NCBI GenBank assembly: GCA_012513005.1
Contig: JAAZCZ010000109.1
Span: 1-37,770, forward strand
Direction of reading: 5' to 3'
Length of the DNA: 37,770 nt
Source of the DNA: Oscillospiraceae bacterium
GTDB taxonomy: Bacteria > Bacillota > Clostridia > Oscillospirales > Oscillospiraceae
Under the pieces are notes generated by a model that saw only the letters and a program-made list of their open reading frames with translations, had not been told where the DNA came from and ran no database searches. The position numbers and the translations under genes are program-made. Shown here piece by piece: positions 31,554-37,770 of this stretch (position 1 is the stretch's first letter; each line of letters opens with the position of its first letter).

Positions 31554-32039
31554 TTGAGTATAAAGCTTATCAAAGTAGGAGAAATAGCAGGTGCACACGG
31601 TGTGCAGGGAGAGGTAAAAATATTCCCGCACTGCGACTCGGTAGAGTTTTTGCAGGGCTTTAAAGAATTTTATATAGACGAAAAAAAGTATGCAGTGTCC
31701 GCTTCACGCAGGCACAAGGGCATGCTTTTGGCATTTTTAGAAGGAATAAACAGCAGAGACGATGTTGTTGCCATTTTAGGCAAAAGCGTGTTTATTAACA
31801 GGGCGGATGCCGACTTACCCGAGGGCAGCTTCTTTATTGAAGAAATAATAGGGGCTTCGGTAGTAGAAGAAAACGGCAATAAAATCGGCACACTAAAAGA
31901 AGTGATAGACGGAGTTTCGGGCTTTATATATGTAGTTAAAGGAAAAAAAGAGCACTTAATTCCGGCTGTACCGGAATTTGTTTTAAGCACGGATGCCAAG
32001 GAAAAGATCATAACAGTCAGGCTGATTGAAGGCATGTGA
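31554..32039 (+). CDS. rimM: Ribosome maturation factor RimM
   Basis: 16S rRNA processing factor that binds S19 in the 30S head. The 161-residue protein has the N-terminal RimM domain (KVGEIAGAHGVQGEVKIFP) and the C-terminal PRC-barrel (EEIIGASVVEENGNKIGTLKEV, ending HLIPAVPEFV). The start is TTG 31554 with GGAG upstream; there is no ATG in a matching place. It is followed by trmD after 22 nt, the near-universal rimM-trmD pairing. Confidence 0.95.
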   Translation: MSIKLIKVGEIAGAHGVQGEVKIFPHCDSVEFLQGFKEFYIDEKKYAVSASRRHKGMLLAFLEGINSRDDVVAILGKSVFINRADADLPEGSFFIEEIIGASVVEENGNKIGTLKEVIDGVSGFIYVVKGKKEHLIPAVPEFVLSTDAKEKIITVRLIEGM

Positions 32040-32061
32040 ACAAAGACCAAAGAGGATTAAT

Positions 32062-33345
32062 ATGAAATACAGAGTAGACTTTTTAACGCTCTTTCCGAGC
32101 AGCATAGAGGCGATGATGGGCAAGAGCATAATAGGCAGGGCTGCAGAAGCCGGAACAATAGAGCTTGGCTACACTCAAATAAGAGATTATAGCGAGAATA
32201 AACAGATGCAGGTAGACGACTACCCCTATGGGGGCGGTTGGGGGCTTGTTATGAATGCACAGCCCTTAAAATCAGCATTGGACAGCATAAAAAATATAAG
32301 CACAAACAGAAAAACAAGAGTAATTTACCTCTCGCCCTGCGGCAGTGTTTTTAATCAGCAGCACGCGAAGAGGCTAAAAAATGACTATGATCACCTTGTT
32401 TTAATATGTGGTCATTACGAGGGCATAGACGAACGCTTTATTAATGCTTGTGTTGACGAGGAAATAAGCCTCGGAGACTTTGTATTAACCGGCGGCGAAA
32501 TTGCCGCAATGGCAGTTGCCGACAGTGTTTTGCGCCTTGTAGACGGAGTCTTGGCAGATGAGGAATGTTACACAGGAGAGAGCCATTGGGACGGGCTTTT
32601 GGAATATCCTCAGTACACCAGACCCGAGGTCTGGGAGGGCAGGCAAGTGCCGCCTGTGCTGCTCGGTGGAAATCATGAAAAAATATGCAAATGGCGCACC
32701 TTGCAGCAGATACATAGAACAAAAACAAGAAGAGCGGATATGTTCGCAAAATTCAAAGCTTCGGATGAATTCCAAAAAAATGCAGTAGAAAAGCTTTCAG
32801 GTAAAAAGCCCAAAAGACCTGAATTTATATGCCGAAGGGCAGAAAAATCCGACTTAGACGCAATAATGAATATAAAAAACCAGGCAAGCGAGCGACTAAA
32901 AGAAGCGGGCGTTATGCAGTGGCAAAACGGCACCCCGACAAAAGAGCTTTTTATTGAAGATATAGACACGGGCAGCGGCTGGATATTTGAAGAAAACGGC
33001 AACCCTGCCGGATATTTAAGTGTAAAAACAGATAAGGACACAGACTACGAAAAATATAGCAGCATTTGGCCCGGAGTAGAAGGTAGCTATATCGCCGTTC
33101 ACAGGATTATGACATCAAATGATTATGTAAACCTAGGCCTAGCCTCGGAGATGCTGGAATTTGCTGAGGATATCTGCCGTGGGATGGGCAGAGGGAGTGT
33201 GAGAATAGACACACACAGAGATAATAAGGCGATGCTTGCACTACTAAACAAAAATGATTATGTAAACTGCGGCTCAATAGAGCTTGACATACCGGAAAAA
33301 AACGACAGGATGAGGGAGGCGTTTTGCAAGCTGCTATGGAGCTGA
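32062..33345 (+). CDS. trmD: TrmD tRNA (guanine-N1)-methyltransferase fused to a GNAT acetyltransferase domain
   Basis: TrmD methylates G37 next to the anticodon and prevents +1 frameshifting. The first part (residues about 1-245) is complete: VDFLTLFP, the SAM-binding knot LICGHYEGIDERF (114-126), SLGDFVLTGGE (136-146) with the catalytic aspartate, and the C-terminal domain to FKASDEF. Without a stop codon it continues as a second domain, about 254-427: FICRRAEKSDLDAIMNI, GWIFEENGNPAGYLSV, LGLASEMLEFAED (acetyl-CoA-binding helix region) and HRDNKAMLALLNKNDYV, which read as GNAT N-acetyltransferase motifs. Total length 427 aa against about 240 for normal TrmD. The ATG at 32062 is in the family position, with AGAGG upstream. 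The last 22 nt overlap rsmA. Confidence 0.92.
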   Translation: MKYRVDFLTLFPSSIEAMMGKSIIGRAAEAGTIELGYTQIRDYSENKQMQVDDYPYGGGWGLVMNAQPLKSALDSIKNISTNRKTRVIYLSPCGSVFNQQHAKRLKNDYDHLVLICGHYEGIDERFINACVDEEISLGDFVLTGGEIAAMAVADSVLRLVDGVLADEECYTGESHWDGLLEYPQYTRPEVWEGRQVPPVLLGGNHEKICKWRTLQQIHRTKTRRADMFAKFKASDEFQKNAVEKLSGKKPKRPEFICRRAEKSDLDAIMNIKNQASERLKEAGVMQWQNGTPTKELFIEDIDTGSGWIFEENGNPAGYLSVKTDKDTDYEKYSSIWPGVEGSYIAVHRIMTSNDYVNLGLASEMLEFAEDICRGMGRGSVRIDTHRDNKAMLALLNKNDYVNCGSIELDIPEKNDRMREAFCKLLWS

Positions 33346-34211
33346 CTGATATTAATGTAATAAAAATGCTCGGGAAAAAATACGGCTTTAAGTTTTCTAA
33401 ATCAATGGGGCAAAATTTCTTAACGGAGTCTTGGGTGCCCGAGCAGATTGCAGCCTCAATTGAGGATATAGAAAATAAAACCGTGTTTGAAATAGGTCCC
33501 GGCATAGGCTGCCTTACAAAAGAGCTTTTAATACGGGCGCAAAAGGTAGTGACAATAGAGCTGGATAAGAGCTTAGAACCTCTGCTGAAAGAAACGTTGG
33601 GAGCATACGATAATCTGAAAGTAATATACGCAGATGCTATGAAGCAGGATTTTACTAAGCTTGTTTCAGATAACGCAGAGGGAAGAGAAGCAGCCTTTTG
33701 TGCAAACCTGCCCTATAACATAACAAGTCCGATTTTAACAAAGCTAATAGATGCACAGGTTTTTAGCAGCATTACAATAATGATACAAAAGGAAGTAGCA
33801 GACAGAATTTGTGCTGCGCCGGGAACATCAGACTACGGGGCATTCACAGCGTATATTAACTGGCGATGCTCGGCAGAAAAGCGCTTTGATGTACAGCCCG
33901 ATGCCTTTTTCCCCATGCCCAAGGTGACATCGAGCGTAATATGCTTAAAACCGCTAAGAAAAGCACCCGCCGAGGTAAAAGAACAAAAGCTAATGCAAAG
34001 AATAATAAAAGCAGCATTTTCTCAAAGACGGAAAACCCTGCTAAACGCACTTTCGGCAGGGCTTAGCGAGTATAATAAGGCAGATATTGCCAAGGCAATT
34101 ATCAGTATCGGCATGGGAGAAAAGGTCAGAGGCGAGCAGCTGCATGTGACAGATTTTGCAAAGCTTTCGGATTTGCTCTCGGAAAAGCAAAAAATCAGCA
34201 AAATTGATTAG
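33324..34211 (+). CDS. rsmA: 16S rRNA dimethyladenosine transferase (KsgA/RsmA)
   Basis: Dimethylates A1518 and A1519 in helix 45 of 16S rRNA, a late checkpoint of small-subunit assembly. The SAM site is FEIGPGIGCLTKEL (55-68), the adenine-binding motif NLPYNI lies at 128-133, and the C-terminal domain contains the basic SQRRKTLLNAL. Length 295 aa if the start is TTG 33324 (GGGAGG only 4 nt upstream); ATG 33336 is the alternative but is 16 nt from that site. The gene overlaps the trmD-GNAT end by 22 nt. Confidence 0.94.
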   Translation: MQAAMELTDINVIKMLGKKYGFKFSKSMGQNFLTESWVPEQIAASIEDIENKTVFEIGPGIGCLTKELLIRAQKVVTIELDKSLEPLLKETLGAYDNLKVIYADAMKQDFTKLVSDNAEGREAAFCANLPYNITSPILTKLIDAQVFSSITIMIQKEVADRICAAPGTSDYGAFTAYINWRCSAEKRFDVQPDAFFPMPKVTSSVICLKPLRKAPAEVKEQKLMQRIIKAAFSQRRKTLLNALSAGLSEYNKADIAKAIISIGMGEKVRGEQLHVTDFAKLSDLLSEKQKISKID

Positions 34212-34235
34212 TTAACAAAAACAGAAATAATCATA

Positions 34236-34259
34236 TTTTGTGAGATTTATAACACAAAA
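34236..34259. promoter_or_regulatory. Operator-like dyad upstream of ppdK
   Basis: TTTTGTG (34236-34242), 10-nt spacer, CACAAAA (34253-34259), in the 185-nt spacer before ppdK and just upstream of a weak promoter. Half sites resemble the TTGTG/CACAA halves of Rex and CRP/FNR-type operators, but the spacing (10 rather than 8) is off for those families. Confidence 0.45.
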
Positions 34260-34273
34260 ATTTACAAAAAGGG

Positions 34274-34302
34274 CTTTAATTTTTCTGAAAATTCATTATA
34301 CT
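34274..34302 (+). promoter_or_regulatory. Putative promoter of ppdK
   Basis: -10 TATACT (34297-34302) with a weak -35 CTTTAA (34274-34279), 17-nt spacer, 95 nt before the ATG. The poor -35 would fit an activator-dependent promoter. Confidence 0.5.
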
Positions 34303-34396
34303 GTATCTTGTGTGCATTAATTTATATATAAATGCCACAGCTAATATATCAGCAAACTTATTTTTAAGTATTCACCATAAGGAAAGGAAGTATTTT

Positions 34397-37036
34397 ATGA
34401 GCACTAAGTACGTTTACCTGTTTTCTGAAGGCAACGCCTCAATGAAAAACCTCTTAGGAGGTAAGGGAGCAAACCTTGCAGAGATGACACATATCGGCAT
34501 GCCGGTACCGCAGGGCTTTACAATCAGCACAGAAGCCTGCACCAAATACTACGAAGACGGAGAGAAAATTTCTCCAGCTATAGAAGCCGAAATTTTTGAA
34601 AATCTCGAAAAAATGCAGACACTTGTCGGCAAGAGATTCGGAGACGCCGAAAACCCACTTTTAGTTTCGGTTCGCTCAGGCGCCCGCGCATCAATGCCCG
34701 GAATGATGGACACAATCCTAAACCTCGGAATAAATGATGTCGTTGCAGCCCGCATGGCAGAAAAGAGCCAAAACCCCAGATGGGCATACGACAGCTATCG
34801 CCGCTTTATAGTCATGTTTGCCGATGTCGCAATGGGCTATGAGCGCAAAAAGTTTGATGCCGTTATGAACGAGCTCAAAAAAGAGCGTGGAGTCACAGGT
34901 GATAACGAGCTCACAGCAGACGACATGGTTGAGCTTTCAAATCGTTTCAAGGCTCTCTACAAGGAGATTTCCGGAACTGATTTCCCGCAGGAGCCCGAGG
35001 TTCAGCTTATGGCTGCAATTCGCGCAGTATTCGGCTCTTGGATGAACGAGCGTGCAATAATCTATCGCAGACTTAATAACATTCCCAGCTCATGGGGCAC
35101 AGCTGTCAACGTTCAGATGATGGTATTCGGCAACATGGGCGAAGATTGCGGCACAGGCGTTGCATTCTCCAGAGACCCGGCAAACGGCGAGAACAAGCTC
35201 TATGGTGAGTATCTCATGAACGCACAGGGCGAGGATGTTGTTGCAGGAATCAGAACACCCGAGTCCATTGAGCAGCTCAAATTCAAAAACAGCGAAGCCT
35301 ATGAGCAGTTTGCAGAGGCAGCTAAGAAATTAGAGCGCCACTATCAGGATGTTCAGGATATGGAGTTTACAATCGAGCAGGGCAAACTCTATATGCTTCA
35401 GACAAGAAACGGCAAGCGTACAGCTCATGCAGCACTTAAAATAGCAGTTGACCTAGTTGCAGAGGGAATAACAAGCAGGGAAGAGGCACTATTAAAAATA
35501 GACCCCAACCAGCTAAACACCCTTCTTCACCCGAGATTTGATGAAAAAGCTCTCAAAGAGACAAAGCCCATAGCAAACGGTCTTGCAGCCTCTCCCGGAG
35601 CTGCCTGCGGTGCTGTGTACTTCACTGCAGCAGAAGCAAAAGCCGGCGCAGAAAAGGGTCCGGTTATCCTTGTCCGCAACGAAACAAACCCCGAGGATAT
35701 CGAGGGAATGGTAGCAGCCAGAGGAATACTCACAGCCACAGGCGGCAGAACATCTCACGCAGCTGTTGTTGCAAGAGGAATGGGAACCTGCTGTGTAGCA
35801 GGCTGCGGCGCTCTTCGTATTCACGAGGATGCCAAGTACTTCACAGTTGACGATGTCAGAATAAACGAAGGCGACACAATCAGCTTAGACGGCTCAACAG
35901 GCAATGTCTATGTCGGTGCTCTGCCCTTAGTTGACGCCACAGTATCCGGCGACTTTGCAACAGTCATGGGCTGGGCAGACGAAATCAGATGCATGAAGGT
36001 AAGAACCAACGCCGACACACCGCGTGACGCTAAAAACGCAATCAACCTTGGCGCAGAGGGCATCGGTCTCACAAGAACAGAGCATATGTTCTTTGAGGTA
36101 GACAGAATCCCCGCCATGCGTGAAATGATACTCTCAGACACACTAGAGCAGCGCCGCCGCGCACTTGCTAAGCTTCTTCCGATGCAAAGAGGCGACTTCG
36201 AGGGGATTTTCGAGGTCATGGGCGAGCGCCCTGTCACTATCCGTCTGTTAGATCCTCCTCTGCACGAGTTCTTACCCACAGAGGAAAAGGATATCCGCGC
36301 ACTTGCAGAGGATATGGAGATAGACTTTGAGGCACTCAAGGGCACAATCCGCAGCATGCACGAAGCAAACCCGATGATGGGCTTCCGTGGCTGCCGTCTC
36401 CCGGTCAAGTACCCTGAGATAGCCGAAATGCAGACAAGAGCAATAATCGAAGCTGCAATTAATGTCAAAAAGAACTTCGGCTACAACCTTGTTCCCGAAA
36501 TAATGATTCCCTTGACCTGCGAGTTTAAGGAGCTTAAATATGTTTCCGACATAGTCCGTGAAACTGCCGACTTAGTAATAAAAGAGTCCGGAATCAGCCT
36601 TGACTATCTTGTTGGAACCATGATAGAAATCCCGCGCGCTGCCTTAACAGCCGATACAATAGCAGAGGATGCTGAGTTCTTCTCCTTCGGAACAAATGAC
36701 CTAACTCAGATGACCTTCGGTTTCTCAAGAGACGATGCTGCTAAATTCCTGCCCTCCTACTACGACAAGAACCTCCTAGAGAATGACCCCTTTGAGAGAC
36801 TAGACCAAGTAGGAGTCGGCAAACTCGTTGAGATGTCCTGCGTACTCGGCAGAAAGACACGCCCCGATCTTCACCTCGGAATCTGCGGTGAGCACGGCGG
36901 CGAGCCCAGCTCAGTAGAGTTCTGCCACAGATGCGGTCTTGACTATGTTTCCTGCAGCCCATTCCGCGTTCCTATAGCAAGATTGGCAGCAGCACAGGCT
37001 CAAATCAAGACCCCGCGTGAAAAGCACCACGCATAA
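34397..37036 (+). CDS. ppdK: Pyruvate, phosphate dikinase
   Basis: Reversibly makes phosphoenolpyruvate from pyruvate, ATP and phosphate; in anaerobes it can run toward ATP in glycolysis or toward PEP in gluconeogenesis. The start MSTKYVYLFSEGNASMKNLLGGKGANLAEM in two halves is the nucleotide-binding domain opening; the swivelling phosphohistidine domain has TGGRTSHAAVVARGMGT with the phosphorylated histidine at 454; the PEP-binding TIM barrel ends with GICGEHGGEPSS and the catalytic cysteine there. Length 879 aa matches PPDK and not PEP synthase. The frame is open upstream to 34310, but GGAAAGGAAG (34381-34390) and the family start choose 34397. No PPDK regulatory kinase gene is adjacent. 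Confidence 0.97.
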   Translation: MSTKYVYLFSEGNASMKNLLGGKGANLAEMTHIGMPVPQGFTISTEACTKYYEDGEKISPAIEAEIFENLEKMQTLVGKRFGDAENPLLVSVRSGARASMPGMMDTILNLGINDVVAARMAEKSQNPRWAYDSYRRFIVMFADVAMGYERKKFDAVMNELKKERGVTGDNELTADDMVELSNRFKALYKEISGTDFPQEPEVQLMAAIRAVFGSWMNERAIIYRRLNNIPSSWGTAVNVQMMVFGNMGEDCGTGVAFSRDPANGENKLYGEYLMNAQGEDVVAGIRTPESIEQLKFKNSEAYEQFAEAAKKLERHYQDVQDMEFTIEQGKLYMLQTRNGKRTAHAALKIAVDLVAEGITSREEALLKIDPNQLNTLLHPRFDEKALKETKPIANGLAASPGAACGAVYFTAAEAKAGAEKGPVILVRNETNPEDIEGMVAARGILTATGGRTSHAAVVARGMGTCCVAGCGALRIHEDAKYFTVDDVRINEGDTISLDGSTGNVYVGALPLVDATVSGDFATVMGWADEIRCMKVRTNADTPRDAKNAINLGAEGIGLTRTEHMFFEVDRIPAMREMILSDTLEQRRRALAKLLPMQRGDFEGIFEVMGERPVTIRLLDPPLHEFLPTEEKDIRALAEDMEIDFEALKGTIRSMHEANPMMGFRGCRLPVKYPEIAEMQTRAIIEAAINVKKNFGYNLVPEIMIPLTCEFKELKYVSDIVRETADLVIKESGISLDYLVGTMIEIPRAALTADTIAEDAEFFSFGTNDLTQMTFGFSRDDAAKFLPSYYDKNLLENDPFERLDQVGVGKLVEMSCVLGRKTRPDLHLGICGEHGGEPSSVEFCHRCGLDYVSCSPFRVPIARLAAAQAQIKTPREKHHA

Positions 37037-37065
37037 AATTAAGCTATAAGAGCAAAACAATATAG

Positions 37066-37106
37066 AAATACCCCTGATGTGATAATTTACATCAGGGGTA
37101 TTTTTT
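37066..37106. terminator. Strong intrinsic terminator after ppdK
   Basis: Perfect 15-bp stem AAATACCCCTGATGT (37066-37080) with ACATCAGGGGTATTT (37089-37103), 8-nt loop, followed by TTT. It separates ppdK (+) from the convergent fbp (-). Confidence 0.95.
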
Positions 37107-37122
37107 ATTGCATTGTTTTAAA

Positions 37123-37770
37123 TCAGCTCTCTGCTAATTCTCCCAAACGGTACTTTCCGAGCAGATATTTAAGTGCGGAAATTCTCTCATTCAGACCGGC
37201 AGCCTTATCAGTGTCAGCTATATACCGCCTTTTTGAGAAGCTCAAAACAGGCACAGACTCAGATTCCATGTCAACATTGTCGGATAAAACCTTTGTAACG
37301 CCCTCAAACGGTCTGTGGGATTTAAGCCTCAGCCCGTGGGAGCTGTATATAAGCGTGTAGCCTGCAATTCCTGTTGTTGACTGATACGCTTTGCAAAAAC
37401 CGCCGTCAATAATAAAGAGCTTGCCACCCGCCTTAACGGGGCTCTCTCCCTTTTTAGCCTTAACGGGTGTGTGCCCGTTTATAATATGACCCTCTTTGGG
37501 GCAAAGTCCGAATTCGACTAATATATCAGAGATTACTTCGCTATTTTCCCAATAATCGAAATAGGGATTTTTAGGTTCAACCCAGGTGCTCCTATCGTCA
37601 ATCATAGCCCGTTCAAATGTGTGGAAGCTTCTGCCGGAAAAAGGACTGTTCTTGCCGCACCAAAGATACCACATAAGATCAAGAAAACTCTCCTCACCCA
37701 GATTCCATGCACTTCTCACAACACTGTCGGCAAAATCCATCAGCGCCTTGCCTGAGTATTTCTTGCCCTC
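37123..37770 (-). CDS. fbp: Fructose-1,6-bisphosphatase class III (C-terminal part; 5' end outside window)
   Basis: Releases phosphate from fructose-1,6-bisphosphate in gluconeogenesis. The frame is open to the window edge (EGKKYSGKALMDFADSV), so about 215 of the roughly 640-660 residues of the class III enzyme are visible. Typical stretches are LMWYLWCGKNSPFSGRSFHTFERAMI (read in two parts), PKNPYFDYWE and IINGHTPVKAKKGESPVKA, with GGKLFIIDGGF. The class III form is a hallmark of Bacillota. It is convergent with ppdK, and the two enzymes act in the same gluconeogenic route. Confidence 0.92.
   Translation of the reverse strand, partial: EGKKYSGKALMDFADSVVRSAWNLGEESFLDLMWYLWCGKNSPFSGRSFHTFERAMIDDRSTWVEPKNPYFDYWENSEVISDILVEFGLCPKEGHIINGHTPVKAKKGESPVKAGGKLFIIDGGFCKAYQSTTGIAGYTLIYSSHGLRLKSHRPFEGVTKVLSDNVDMESESVPVLSFSKRRYIADTDKAAGLNERISALKYLLGKYRLGELAES

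Noticed and set aside
34236..34259. Canonical Rex or CRP site upstream of ppdK
   Set aside because: The half sites look right but the 10-nt spacer does not match the 8-nt arrangement, so only a general operator-like dyad is claimed.
35908..36468. 186-codon open frame on the minus strand inside ppdK
   Set aside because: Entirely antisense to a strongly conserved gene; serine-rich composition typical of a shadow frame, and no ribosome binding site was noted.
1..37770. CRISPR arrays, insertion sequences, prophage or tRNA genes
   Set aside because: No direct-repeat arrays, transposase or phage proteins, or tRNA-like cloverleaf sequences were seen on either strand by reading; a dedicated scan could not be run here.

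Overview
The window is a 37.8 kb piece of a Bacillota chromosome, most likely class Clostridia (an Oscillospirales-like gut lineage is my best guess, inferred only from gene content and protein style). Supporting this are the gene order secY-adk-map-infA-rpmJ-rpsM-rpsK-rpsD-rpoA-rplQ, an adenylate kinase with a four-cysteine zinc lid, a tryptophan T-box leader, a perfect CIRCE heat-shock operator, an ECF transporter module, pyruvate phosphate dikinase and a class III fructose-bisphosphatase. No phage genes, insertion sequences, CRISPR arrays, tRNAs or rRNAs were seen; this is core chromosome with a few lineage-specific insertions.

Layout. (1) 1-5350, + strand: the end of the spc/alpha ribosomal operon from a truncated secY to rplQ, closed by a strong terminator. 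A structured 99-nt gap separates rpmJ from rpsM. (2) 5400-6275, +: its own promoter, two overlapping small membrane-protein genes I cannot name, and a terminator. (3) 6289-7970, -: a stand-alone trpB2 under a Trp T-box. (4) 7999-12555, -: a CIRCE-controlled Clp ATPase gene followed by threonine aldolase, macro-domain and rhomboid genes. (5) 12601-19561, -: orphan solute-binding lipoprotein, rRNA methyltransferase, ecfA1-ecfA2-ecfT-truA, a DUF5711-type protein and a CvpA-type protein, closely packed. (6) 19594-22025: an NSS-family sodium symporter (-) and a phosphoribosyltransferase (+) flanking a 341-bp divergent intergenic region. (7) 22065-24982: tadA and mscS (-) divergent from a lipase-like hydrolase and a lipoprotein (+). 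(8) 25011-29047, -: a pair of M16 peptidase-family proteins, lgt and a coiled-coil protein. (9) 29183-34211, +: from a perfect consensus promoter, ylxM-ffh-rpsP-khpA-rimM-trmD-rsmA; the trmD product carries a fused GNAT acetyltransferase domain. (10) 34236-37770: ppdK (+), a strong terminator, and a truncated class III fbp (-).

How the parts fit. Most of the window is translation, protein export and RNA modification: ribosomal proteins, IF-1, SecY, Ffh, TruA, TadA, TrmD, RsmA, RimM, KhpA. Metabolic genes cover tryptophan salvage (TrpB2 with its T-box), gluconeogenesis (PPDK and FBP), and vitamin import (ECF energising module without its S component). Protein quality control is represented by the Clp ATPase, the rhomboid and the M16 pair.

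The items most worth a second look are the TrmD-GNAT fusion, the T-box/TrpB2 pairing, the CIRCE-driven four-gene cluster, the structured rpmJ-rpsM gap (position matching the S4 operator of the E. coli alpha operon), an apparent AUA start in a lipoprotein gene, the unnamed two-gene membrane operon, and an operator-like dyad upstream of ppdK.
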